From Paracoccaceae bacterium (GTDB lineage Bacteria > Pseudomonadota > Alphaproteobacteria > Rhodobacterales > Rhodobacteraceae): 13,190 bases of DNA. The notes beneath the pieces were generated by a model. The model was not told where the DNA came from. It did not search any database and saw only the letters and a program-made list of their open reading frames with translations. Positions 6,083 through 12,842 of the stretch are shown piece by piece. A program made the position numbers and the translations under genes. The stretch is from the NCBI GenBank assembly GCA_023260935.1, contig JALQTL010000341.1, positions 1 through 13,190 on the forward strand, read 5' to 3'. Position 1 is the first letter of the stretch; each line of letters opens with the position of its first letter.

Positions 6083-7834
6083 ATGGCACTTCCCCACGGC
6101 CCCGGTGATGCGGCAATGGCCGGACGCGCCGAATTGCGGCGGATCACGGCGGCCTCGCGCGGTCTGATGCTGGCGGCCATCCTGTTCAGCGTCTTCATCA
6201 ACCTTCTGATGCTGACCGGGCCGCTTTACATGCTTCAGGTCTATGACCGGGTGCTGGCCAGCCGGTCCGAACCCACGCTGGTGGCGCTTTCGGTGCTGGT
6301 GGTCTTCCTGTTCCTGGCCATGGGCCTGCTGGATCACGCCCGGGCGCGCATTCTGGCGCGGATCGGCGCGCGCGTGCAGTTGCGGCTGGATCGTCGGGTT
6401 TTCGCCGCCTCGCTGCAACGCGCGGCCCTTGCCCCGAATGACCCCATCGCCGTCCACGCCCAGCGCGACCTCGAGGCAGTGCAGCGGTTCTGGATGTCGC
6501 CCCTTGCCGCCGCGCTGATGGATCTGCCCTGGACACCGCTGTTTCTGGGCGCGGTCTTCGTGTTCCACCCCACGCTGGGCTGGCTGGCCACGCTGGGCGG
6601 GGCCGTGCTGGTGGCGCTGACGCTGATCAACCAGGCCACAGGCCGGGCACAGATCCTGCGGGCCACCGGCGCCAGCGTGGCGGCCGAACGCATGGCAGAC
6701 CACCTGAAGGCCGAGGCAGAGCTTCTGCGCGCCCTTGGCATGACCGAAGCCGCCTTCACCCGCTGGACCCGCGCCCGGAACGAAGCGTTGGCCCTTGGCC
6801 TTGGCAATGCCGACCATGCCGGCAGCTACAGCACCGCCACCCGCACCCTGCGCCAGTTCCTGCAATCGGCCATCCTTGGGGTGGGCGCGTGGCTTGTGCT
6901 GCGCGGCGAACTGACCGCAGGCGCCATGATCGCCGGGTCCATCCTGATGGGCCGGGCCCTGGCGCCCATCGAAATGGCCATCGGCCAATGGGCCATCCTG
7001 ACCCGGGCGCGCGATGCCCGGCACAACCTTTCCCTGCTTCTGGGCCAGCACCCGGCCGAGGCGCCGCCCACCTCCCTCCCCCGCCCCCGCGCGCTGGTCG
7101 AGGTGGAAAACCTTACCGTCGTCCTGCCCGGCACCACGGCCCCGGTGCTGCGCGGCGTGTCTTTCCGGCTGGAACCGGGGCATGCGCTTGGCATCATCGG
7201 CCCCTCCGGCGCGGGGAAATCCACGCTGGGCCGCGCGCTTGTGGGCGCGCTTCGCCCGGCTGCGGGCAAGATCCGCCTTGATGGCGCGGTGCTGGATCAA
7301 TACGCCCCCGAAACGCTGGGCAGCTACATGGGGTATCTGCCGCAGACCGTAACGCTGCTGGATGGCACCGTTTCGGAAAACATCGCCCGGCTGTCGCCCG
7401 CCCCCGATGCCGCAAAGGTGGTGGCCGCCGCAAAGGCCGCCGCGGCCCATGACATGATCCTGCGCCTGCCCCAGGGCTATGACACCCCGCTGACCGCCCT
7501 TGGCAACCGCCTGTCGGGGGGCCAAAGCCAGCGCATCGGCCTTGCCCGCGCGCTTTACGGCAACCCGTTGCTGCTGGTGCTGGATGAACCGAATTCCAAC
7601 TTGGACAATGACGGCTCGGTCGCGCTGAACGCCGCCATCCGCCAGATCAAGGCCGCGGGGGGCAGCGTCGTCGTCATCGCCCACCGCCCCGCCGCCATTC
7701 AGGAATGCGACCTGCTGCTGATCCTTGAAGACGGCCAGCGCCGCGCCTTTGGCCCAAGGGACGAAGTGTTGCGCAACGCCGTCCGCAACCATACCGAAAT
7801 CGTCCGCTCCAAGGGCCCGGGAGGTGTCTCGTGA
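6083..7834 (+). CDS. Type I secretion system ABC transporter (permease/ATPase, PrtD-like)
   Basis: Inner-membrane ABC exporter of the type I secretion system, with fused membrane and ATPase domains (583 residues). It energises one-step export of an unfolded substrate together with a membrane-fusion protein and a TolC-like channel. The membrane domain occupies about residues 20-320, with an early helix pair ending LYMLQVYDRVL, a hallmark of this class. No N-terminal C39 peptidase or HlyB-like domain is present, which favours the PrtD/AprD type. ATPase motifs are Walker A GPSGAGKS (373-380), Q-loop YLPQ, signature LSGGQ (477-481), Walker B LLLVLDE with D501 and E502, and H-loop H534. The start ATG at 6083 is preceded by AAAGGA and AGGC; an alternative ATG at 6116 is possible. 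The stop overlaps the next gene's start (GTGA). Confidence 0.94.
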   Translation: MALPHGPGDAAMAGRAELRRITAASRGLMLAAILFSVFINLLMLTGPLYMLQVYDRVLASRSEPTLVALSVLVVFLFLAMGLLDHARARILARIGARVQLRLDRRVFAASLQRAALAPNDPIAVHAQRDLEAVQRFWMSPLAAALMDLPWTPLFLGAVFVFHPTLGWLATLGGAVLVALTLINQATGRAQILRATGASVAAERMADHLKAEAELLRALGMTEAAFTRWTRARNEALALGLGNADHAGSYSTATRTLRQFLQSAILGVGAWLVLRGELTAGAMIAGSILMGRALAPIEMAIGQWAILTRARDARHNLSLLLGQHPAEAPPTSLPRPRALVEVENLTVVLPGTTAPVLRGVSFRLEPGHALGIIGPSGAGKSTLGRALVGALRPAAGKIRLDGAVLDQYAPETLGSYMGYLPQTVTLLDGTVSENIARLSPAPDAAKVVAAAKAAAAHDMILRLPQGYDTPLTALGNRLSGGQSQRIGLARALYGNPLLLVLDEPNSNLDNDGSVALNAAIRQIKAAGGSVVVIAHRPAAIQECDLLLILEDGQRRAFGPRDEVLRNAVRNHTEIVRSKGPGGVS

Positions 7835-9165
7835 CCAACCCTGACGACCCCAATTCCGGCCCCACCCCCTCGGGGGCACAGCTTGCCAGTGCCCGCGGCC
7901 CGCTGCTGCTGGGCTTTGCCACGCTGGTGCTGCTCGTGGGCGGCTTTGGCTACTGGTCTGTCGCCAGCACCCTCTCGGGCGCGATCGTGGCCCCCGGGCG
8001 GATCGAGGTGGAACTGAACCGGCAGATCGTCCAGCACCCCGATGGCGGGGTGGTTGCCGAAATCCGCGTTGCCGAAGGCGATGCCGTGGCCGCCGGCGAT
8101 GTGCTCTTGCGGCTGGACGGGGCGATGCTCAACTCTGAACTGGCCATCGTCGAAGGCCAGTTGTTCGAGGTTCAGGCCCGCCGCGCCCGGCTGGAAGCGG
8201 AACGTGACGGCCTTGCCGATATCTCCTTTCCCGCCGCCTTGGTAACGCTTGCCAACCAGCGCCCCGAAGTGGCCGAACAGATCGAAGGCCAGCGCCGGCT
8301 CTTTGCCGCCCGGGCAGAAACGCTGACCCAGACCCGCGAACAGCTCGCGCGCCGCCGCGATCAGACACTGGCCCAGATCGACGGTATCGCCGCCCAGACC
8401 GACGCGCTGAACCGCCAGCAGCAACTGATCTCCGAGGAACTGGAAAACCAGCAATCCCTGCTGGACAAGGGCCTTGCCCAGGCCCCCCGCGTTCTGGCCC
8501 TGCGCCGCGAGGAAGCCCGGCTTGCCGGTCAGGTCGGCGAACTTGCGGCCAGCCGCGCCCAATCCGAAGGCCGGGTGACAGAGATCGATCTGGAGGTTCT
8601 GCGCCTCTCGGCCCAGCGCCGCGAAGAGGCCAGCGAACAGCTGCGCGATATCGGCACGCAGGAACTGGAACTGGCCGAACGCCGCCGCAACCTTGCCGAA
8701 CGCATCGCCCGGCTGGATATCCGCGCGCCGGTTTCGGGTCGGGTGCTGGGTCTTGCGGTCAACACCCCCCGCGCCGTCCTGCGCCCGGCCGATCCGGTGG
8801 CCTATATCGTGCCGCAGGACCGCCCGCTGGTGATCGCCGCCCAGATCGCCCCCATCAACATCGACGAAGTCCATGTCGGCCAGCCCGTCCGCCTGCACTT
8901 CCCGGCATTCTCATCGCGCACCACCCCGGAACTGGAAGGTCAGGTAGCCCTCGTTTCCGCAGATGCCCTGAACGATGCCGCCACCAACGCCACCTACTAC
9001 CGTGCCGAAATCTCTCTGTCCGCGGCCGAGGCCGAGCGTCTGGGCCAGACCCTGCTGCCCGGCATGCCGGTGGATGCCTATATCCAGACCGGGGCGCGCA
9101 CGCCGCTGGCCTATCTGGTCAAACCCTTCACCGATTACTTTGCCCGCGCCTTCCGCGAAAGCTGA
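7831..9165 (+). CDS. Type I secretion membrane-fusion (HlyD-family) protein
   Basis: Periplasmic adaptor linking the ABC exporter to an outer-membrane channel (444 residues). A short cytoplasmic N-terminus precedes one membrane helix (about 24-43, GPLLLGFATLVLLVGGFGYW). Next come the first lipoyl half-motif (GAIVAPGRIEVELNRQIVQH, then GGVVAEIRVAEGD), a long Arg/Glu/Gln/Leu-rich coiled-coil hairpin (about 100-290), the second lipoyl half (LDIRAPVSGRVLGL), a beta-barrel region and the typical C-terminal TPLAYLVKPFTDYFARAF. The GTG start is decided by a strong GGAGGT ribosome site a few bases upstream and by the 4-bp GTGA overlap with the exporter stop, so the two are almost certainly translationally coupled. 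No TolC homologue or RTX-type substrate is encoded beside it, so the cargo is unknown. Confidence 0.93.
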   Translation: MTNPDDPNSGPTPSGAQLASARGPLLLGFATLVLLVGGFGYWSVASTLSGAIVAPGRIEVELNRQIVQHPDGGVVAEIRVAEGDAVAAGDVLLRLDGAMLNSELAIVEGQLFEVQARRARLEAERDGLADISFPAALVTLANQRPEVAEQIEGQRRLFAARAETLTQTREQLARRRDQTLAQIDGIAAQTDALNRQQQLISEELENQQSLLDKGLAQAPRVLALRREEARLAGQVGELAASRAQSEGRVTEIDLEVLRLSAQRREEASEQLRDIGTQELELAERRRNLAERIARLDIRAPVSGRVLGLAVNTPRAVLRPADPVAYIVPQDRPLVIAAQIAPINIDEVHVGQPVRLHFPAFSSRTTPELEGQVALVSADALNDAATNATYYRAEISLSAAEAERLGQTLLPGMPVDAYIQTGARTPLAYLVKPFTDYFARAFRES

Positions 9166-9263
9166 CCTTGCCCCCCGGCCCGCCCGCCGATAGCGTGGCC
9201 CCGCCGGGCCGGCGCCGCCGCGCCCAGCCCACAGTCCAGACCGCGAATTGACGGAGAAGCCAG

Positions 9264-9725
9264 ATGTCGAAGATCGAAGCCCGCCTTGCCGAACTGGGCG
9301 TCACCCTGCCAGAGGCGCCCGCCCCGGCGGCGAATTATGTGCCTTGGGTGGTGTCGGGCAACATGGTCTATATCTCGGGCCAGATCAGCCAGAACGCAGG
9401 CGGCCTGATCAAGGGCAAGCTGGGCGCCGACCTGACCGTGGAACAGGGGGCCGAGGCCGCGAAAGCCTGCGCCGTGTCCATCCTTGCCCAGCTGAAGGCC
9501 GCCACTGGCGGGCAGATCGACCGCATGGCGCGGCTGGTCAAGCTGGTGGGCTTTGTCAACTCCACCGCCGATTTCACCGACCAGCCCAAGGTGATCAACG
9601 GCGCCTCCGATTTTCTGGTCGCCGCCCTTGGCGATGCCGGGCGGCATGCACGCTCGGCCGTCTCGGCCGCCTCGTTGCCCCTTGGCGTCGCGGTCGAGAT
9701 CGAGGCGATCTTCCAGATCGACTGA
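9264..9725 (+). CDS. RidA/YjgF/UK114-family protein
   Basis: Small protein (153 residues) of the Rid superfamily. Archetypal RidA hydrolyses reactive enamine/imine intermediates from PLP enzymes, but the subfamily with the extended N-terminus seen here (LGVTLPEAPAPAANYVPWVV) is less well characterised. The fold core is visible as VSGNMVYISGQI and the C-terminal ARSAVSAASLP...VEIEAIF. The key arginine is R130 and the matching glutamate is E145, 15 residues apart as in E. coli RidA R105/E120, so deaminase-competent chemistry is plausible. GGAGAA lies about 10 bases before the ATG. The next gene starts 7 bp after the stop. The older label 'L-PSP endoribonuclease' is not supported by anything in the sequence. 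Confidence 0.92.
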   Translation: MSKIEARLAELGVTLPEAPAPAANYVPWVVSGNMVYISGQISQNAGGLIKGKLGADLTVEQGAEAAKACAVSILAQLKAATGGQIDRMARLVKLVGFVNSTADFTDQPKVINGASDFLVAALGDAGRHARSAVSAASLPLGVAVEIEAIFQID

Positions 9726-9732
9726 TCCCGCC

Positions 9733-10503
9733 ATGACCTCCCCCCTTCCTGCCGCCTTCCTGCGCCTTCCCGTGGCACACCGGGCCCTGCATGACCGGGC
9801 CCAGGGCCGGATCGAAAACAGCCCCGCGGCCATCCGCGCCGCGGTGGCCGCCGGCTATGCGATCGAGATCGATCTGCAACTGTCATCCGACGGGGTGGCC
9901 ATGGTCTTTCACGACGATGATCTGGACCGGCTGACCGATGCGGCCGGGCGGGTCAACACGCGCGCGGCCAGCGACCTTTGCGCCCTGACGCTGAAGGACA
10001 GCACCGATACCATCCCCACGCTGGCCAGCGTGCTGAAGATGATCGACGGCCGCGTGCCCCTGCTGATCGAACTGAAGGACCAGACCCTTTGCCTTGGCCC
10101 CAGCGACGGGGCGCTGGAACGGGCCACGGCGTCGGCTCTGGCGGGCTATGCCGGGCCCGTGGCGGTGATGTCCTTCAACCCCGACATGATGGCCCATATG
10201 GCCCGTCTGGCACCCCAGATCCCGCGCGGGCTGACAACCTCCAGCTATGATCCGGCAGACTGGCACCCGGTGCCGCCCGAAACCTGCGCCCGGCTGCGGG
10301 ACATCCCCGATTACGATGCCGTGGCGGCCTGCTTCATCAGCCATCAGGCCGATGATCTGAACCGCCCCCGGGTGGCGGAACTGAAGGCATCCGGGGCGGC
10401 CATCCTGTGCTGGACGATCCGGTCGCCAGAGCAAGAGGCGCAGGCCCGCCGGATGGCCGACAATGTCACCTTCGAAGGCTACCTCAGCCAGTTGCCGGCT
10501 TGA
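9733..10503 (+). CDS. Glycerophosphodiester phosphodiesterase (cytoplasmic type)
   Basis: GDPD-family TIM-barrel enzyme that hydrolyses glycerophosphodiesters (deacylated phospholipid headgroups) to glycerol-3-phosphate and an alcohol. The product has 256 residues and no signal peptide, so it resembles cytoplasmic UgpQ rather than periplasmic GlpQ. Active-site motifs are H16-R17 (here HRA rather than the common HRG), E28-N29, E45-I-D47 in the metal-binding EIDLQ strand, the HDD motif with H60, and IELK (E113, K115) further on. The start ATG at 9733 follows the ridA-like stop by 7 bp and lacks a clear ribosome site of its own, so translation is probably coupled to the upstream gene. Confidence 0.92.
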   Translation: MTSPLPAAFLRLPVAHRALHDRAQGRIENSPAAIRAAVAAGYAIEIDLQLSSDGVAMVFHDDDLDRLTDAAGRVNTRAASDLCALTLKDSTDTIPTLASVLKMIDGRVPLLIELKDQTLCLGPSDGALERATASALAGYAGPVAVMSFNPDMMAHMARLAPQIPRGLTTSSYDPADWHPVPPETCARLRDIPDYDAVAACFISHQADDLNRPRVAELKASGAAILCWTIRSPEQEAQARRMADNVTFEGYLSQLPA

Positions 10504-10530
10504 CGAAGCCCGCCCCGGCCGCATCTTGCA

Positions 10531-10580
10531 CCTTTGAAAAATACTCTCGGGGGGTCCGGGGGGCAGACAGCCCCCCGGCC
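10531..10580. repeat. GC-rich palindromic intergenic element
   Basis: A perfect 9-bp inverted repeat, CCGGGGGGC (10556-10564) and GCCCCCCGG (10570-10578), has the 5-base loop AGACA. It is preceded by an A-rich box (TTTGAAAAATA) and a G-run. It sits in the 141-bp gap between the phosphodiesterase and acyltransferase genes. No T-tract follows on the plus strand, so it is not a textbook terminator, although it may still stabilise or end the upstream transcript. Its composite structure (A-rich box, G-run, palindrome) looks like a dispersed intergenic repeat, but only one copy is visible in this window. Confidence 0.55.
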
Positions 10581-10644
10581 TCCGCCCCGCACTGCCACGC
10601 CGCAAACCCTGCCCCCGGAAAGAACGCCCGCCGGAACTCATGCC

Positions 10645-11802
10645 ATGGCCGACCTGATCCTTCTTGAAAGCCTTGCCGATGTGGCCCCGGCCGACTGGGA
10701 TGCGCTTGCCGCGCCCGAACAGGCCACCGACCGGCCGGTGGACCCGTTCACCACCCACCGCTTCCTGATGGCGCTGGAACAATCCGGCTCGACCGGCACC
10801 GGCACGGGCTGGACCGCACGCCCCTTCGTCTTGCAGGAAAGCGGCCGCCTGCTGGCTGCAACCCCGCTTTACGTCAAATCCCACAGTCAGGGCGAATACA
10901 TCTTCGATCACGGCTGGGCGCAGGGCTATGAACGCGCGGGCCGGCGCTATTACCCCAAGCTTCAGGTGGCCGTGCCCTTTACCCCCGCCACCGGGCGCCG
11001 CTTCCTTGGCCCCGAACAGCACCGCGAAACCCTGTTGCAGGGCCTGATCGCGCTGACCGAACAGAACCGCCTCTCGTCGCTGCACATCACCTTCTGCACC
11101 GGGGATGAGGCGACCCGGCTTGCCGGGGTGAAGGGTACGCTGCACCGCGTGACCCAGCAGTTCCACTGGGAAAACCGCGATTACCCCGATTTCGATGGCT
11201 TTCTTGCCGATCTGTCCAGCCGCAAGCGCAAGACCATCCGCAAGGAACGCGCCACCGCCGCCGCCAGCGGCCTGACGATCCGGGCGCTGACCGGCGATCA
11301 GATCGAACCCCGCCACTGGGATGCCTTCTGGGCCTTCTATCAGGATACCGGGGCGCGCAAATGGGGCACCCCCTACCTGACCCGCCGCGCCTTCGACCGC
11401 TTTCACGAAACCATGCGCGACGACATACTGCTGGTCCTTGCGCTGGATGGCGACCGCCCGGTCGCCGGCGCGCTGAACTTCATCGGCCGCGATACGCTGT
11501 TCGGCCGCTACTGGGGCTGCATCGAGGATCACCCCTGCCTGCATTTCGAACTTTGCTACTACCGCGCCATCGACTGGGCCATCGAACAGGGCCTCGCCCG
11601 GGTCGAGGCCGGCGCTCAGGGCGAACACAAGCTGGCCCGGGGCTATCTGCCCACCCCGGTGCATTCCCTGCACTGGATCGCCGATCCCGGCTTTCGCGCC
11701 GCCGTGGCGCAGTATCTGGAGGCCGAGCGCCGCGCCGTCGATGAGGATATCGAGGTCTTGACGCGCTTCGGCCCGTTCAGAAAAGTGCAATCCGAAGACT
11801 GA
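10645..11802 (+). CDS. FemAB-like / GNAT-fold predicted N-acyltransferase (COG3146-type)
   Basis: Protein of 385 residues resembling the FemAB_like family (PF04339), often labelled 'peptidogalycan biosynthesis' or GNAT acyltransferase. The true substrate is not established. Recognisable parts are the N-terminal PFTTHRFLMALEQSGS, LYVKSHSQGEYIFDHGWA, YYPKLQVAVPFTPATGRRF, QFHWENRDYPDFDGFLADL followed by a very basic SSRKRKTIRKER segment, then WDAFWAFYQDTGARKWGTPY and the C-terminal block EAGAQGEHKLARGYLPTPVHSLHWI. No signal peptide or membrane helix is seen, so it is probably cytosolic. The ATG at 10645 is preferred because it precedes the conserved N-terminus; the in-frame upstream extension begins with TTG and crosses the palindrome. 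The ribosome site is weak (GGAAC). Confidence 0.85.
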   Translation: MADLILLESLADVAPADWDALAAPEQATDRPVDPFTTHRFLMALEQSGSTGTGTGWTARPFVLQESGRLLAATPLYVKSHSQGEYIFDHGWAQGYERAGRRYYPKLQVAVPFTPATGRRFLGPEQHRETLLQGLIALTEQNRLSSLHITFCTGDEATRLAGVKGTLHRVTQQFHWENRDYPDFDGFLADLSSRKRKTIRKERATAAASGLTIRALTGDQIEPRHWDAFWAFYQDTGARKWGTPYLTRRAFDRFHETMRDDILLVLALDGDRPVAGALNFIGRDTLFGRYWGCIEDHPCLHFELCYYRAIDWAIEQGLARVEAGAQGEHKLARGYLPTPVHSLHWIADPGFRAAVAQYLEAERRAVDEDIEVLTRFGPFRKVQSED

Positions 11803-11834
11803 CCGCCGCGCAGCCTGCAAAGGGAAGGCCGAAG

Positions 11835-12128
11835 ATGCCCGCCGAAAAGCTGAAAGACCGCACCGCGCTGTTGCCGCTGATCGCCACCGGCTGGGCCGAA
11901 GTGCGGGACCGCGACGCGATCACCAAGACCTTCCTCTTTCGCAATTTCGTCGAAGCCTTCGGCTTCATGACGAAATGCGCGATTGTCGCGGAAAAGCTGA
12001 ACCACCACCCCGAATGGTCGAACGTCTATCGTACCGTCACCGTAACGCTGATCACCCATGATTGCGACGGGCTTTCCGACCTCGACATCCGGCTCGCAAG
12101 ACAGATGGACCAGCTTGCCGGCTACTGA
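11835..12128 (+). CDS. phhB: 4a-hydroxytetrahydrobiopterin (pterin-4a-carbinolamine) dehydratase
   Basis: PCD/DCoH-family enzyme that dehydrates 4a-hydroxytetrahydropterin, regenerating the pterin cofactor of aromatic amino acid hydroxylases. The product has 97 residues, the normal size. The signature NHHPEWSNVY carries H57 and H58, and TLITHD carries H75. The 57/58/75 spacing equals that of the catalytic His61/62/79 of the mammalian enzyme. The ribosome site AAGGGAAGG stands just before the ATG. The gene begins 32 bp after the acyltransferase stop and is the last of the plus-strand series. No phenylalanine hydroxylase gene is in the window, so its partner is either elsewhere or different. 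The symbol phhB is given by family. Confidence 0.93.
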   Translation: MPAEKLKDRTALLPLIATGWAEVRDRDAITKTFLFRNFVEAFGFMTKCAIVAEKLNHHPEWSNVYRTVTVTLITHDCDGLSDLDIRLARQMDQLAGY

Positions 12129-12145
12129 CCGGCCCCCGGGGAGAT

Positions 12146-12196
12146 GGAAGACAGGCGGAAGACGAAAGGAAGACGTCTGGAAGACGCAAAGAAGAC
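12146..12196. repeat. Five-copy 11-bp tandem repeat (GGAAGAC + 4)
   Basis: GGAAGAC begins at 12146, 12157, 12168 and 12179, with a fifth degenerate copy (AGAAGAC) at 12190, a strict 11-bp period. The four bases between copies vary (AGGC, GAAA, GTCT, GCAA, AATG). It begins 18 bp after the dehydratase stop and lies in that gene's 3' region, antisense to the peroxiredoxin transcript's tail. The conserved 7-mer with a variable spacer resembles a row of binding sites on one face of the helix more than simple slippage, but no binder is known. Confidence 0.8.
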
Positions 12197-12204
12197 AATG
12201 AAAA

Positions 12205-12236
12205 GGGGGCAGGCAAGCCCGCCCCCACCGGATTTT
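12205..12236. terminator. Hairpin terminator between convergent genes
   Basis: GGGGGC (12205-12210) pairs with GCCCCC (12221-12226). A mismatch and two further G-C pairs extend the stem to a small loop. TTTT follows on the plus strand (12233-12236, after a short gap), and AAAA (12201-12204) directly precedes it, which reads as UUUU on the minus strand. It can therefore serve both the dehydratase (plus) and the peroxiredoxin (minus), with the better U-tract placement on the minus side. Confidence 0.6.
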
Positions 12237-12238
12237 CG

Positions 12239-12277
12239 GGCCGTGTCTTGAGGCCGTGTCTTGGGGCCGTGTCTCAG
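12239..12277. repeat. Three-copy 13-bp tandem repeat overlapping the peroxiredoxin stop
   Basis: GGCCGTGTCTTGA, GGCCGTGTCTTGG and GGCCGTGTCTCAG follow each other directly (12239, 12252, 12265). The last copy contains the minus-strand stop codon of the peroxiredoxin gene (12274-12276). In the peroxiredoxin mRNA the unit reads as repeated GACACGGCC. It is unrelated in period to the 11-bp array but shares a complementary core (GTCTT against AAGAC). Confidence 0.8.
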
Positions 12278-12762
12278 ATCGCCGCCAGCAGCGACTCGCC
12301 CCCCGAGATTTCGCAGGTGCCTGGGCTTTCTTCCTGATGCAGGGTCTTCACCACCCCGTTTTCGGCATAAAGCGCATAGCGCTTTGACCGCCCGAACAGC
12401 CCGGCGGGCGGGGCGGTGAAATCAAGCCCGATGGCCTTGGTAAAGCTGCCATCCGCATCCGCCAGCATGCCAATTCCCGCCGCCGTGGCCCCCGTCGCCT
12501 CGCCCCAGGCCTTCATGACGAAGGGATCGTTGACCGAAACACAGACGATCTCATCCACGCCCTTCGCATCAAAACCGGCCTTTGTGCGAATGAAACTGGG
12601 CACATGGGCCGAACTGCACGTCGGCGTGTAAGCGCCCGGCACGGCAAAGATCACCACCTTGCGGCCCTTGGTCAGATCACCAAGGGAAACCGCCTCGGGC
12701 CCCGAGGCGCCCAGCCGGATCAGGGTGGCATCGGGCAGCGTATCGCCGACAGAAATCGTCAT
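12274..12762 (-). CDS. Peroxiredoxin (Prx5/hybrid-type family)
   Basis: Thiol peroxidase that reduces hydrogen peroxide and organic hydroperoxides, usually with glutaredoxin, thioredoxin or glutathione as electron donor (162 residues, cytosolic). The active-site block PGAYTPTCSSAHVPSF carries the peroxidatic C49 with T46. R128, in GRSKRYALY, is the likely transition-state arginine. C74 and C150 (PGTCEISGGE) are further cysteines; C150 lies where human Prx5 has its resolving cysteine. The ATG at 12760-12762 follows GAGAGGG about 10 bases upstream; the longer in-frame extension would run into the divergent reductase gene and is rejected. The gene converges on the dehydratase gene and diverges from an FAD oxidoreductase across 80 bp. 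Confidence 0.94.
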   Translation of the reverse strand: MTISVGDTLPDATLIRLGASGPEAVSLGDLTKGRKVVIFAVPGAYTPTCSSAHVPSFIRTKAGFDAKGVDEIVCVSVNDPFVMKAWGEATGATAAGIGMLADADGSFTKAIGLDFTAPPAGLFGRSKRYALYAENGVVKTLHQEESPGTCEISGGESLLAAI

Positions 12763-12780
12763 GGGTAAGTCCCTCTCGCG

Positions 12781-12808
12781 TTGCGTTTCCTTGGCCCCAC
12801 GATATAGG
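12781..12808 (+). promoter_or_regulatory. Weak candidate promoter for the FAD oxidoreductase
   Basis: TTGCGT (12781-12786) and TATAGG (12803-12808) are separated by 16 bp in the 80-bp divergent region. Matches to the sigma-70 consensus are only 3/6 and 4/6. The position, some 35 bp before the ATG at 12843, is reasonable. The same TATA core could also act on the minus strand for the peroxiredoxin. Confidence 0.25.
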
Positions 12809-12842
12809 GTCCGCCCCCAAGGGCGACCAGAGGGATTTGGCC

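Noticed and set aside
6035..7879. Long open frame on the minus strand opposite the type I secretion exporter
   Set aside because: Low-complexity Gly/Gln/His/Ala composition, no motif, and it covers an unambiguous ABC exporter with every ATPase motif in place.
9166..9263. GC-rich inverted repeat GGCCC/GGGCC (9197-9210) after the membrane-fusion gene as a terminator
   Set aside because: Only a 5-bp stem in very GC-rich spacer and no T-tract; not distinguishable from chance.
9883..11820. Minus-strand open frame (645 codons) across the phosphodiesterase and acyltransferase genes
   Set aside because: It spans two recognisable plus-strand genes and the intergenic palindrome and has no recognisable family features.
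12171..12178. 8-bp palindrome AGACGTCT inside the 11-bp array
   Set aside because: It arises from one array unit followed by its own spacer, is not repeated in the other units and needs no separate explanation.
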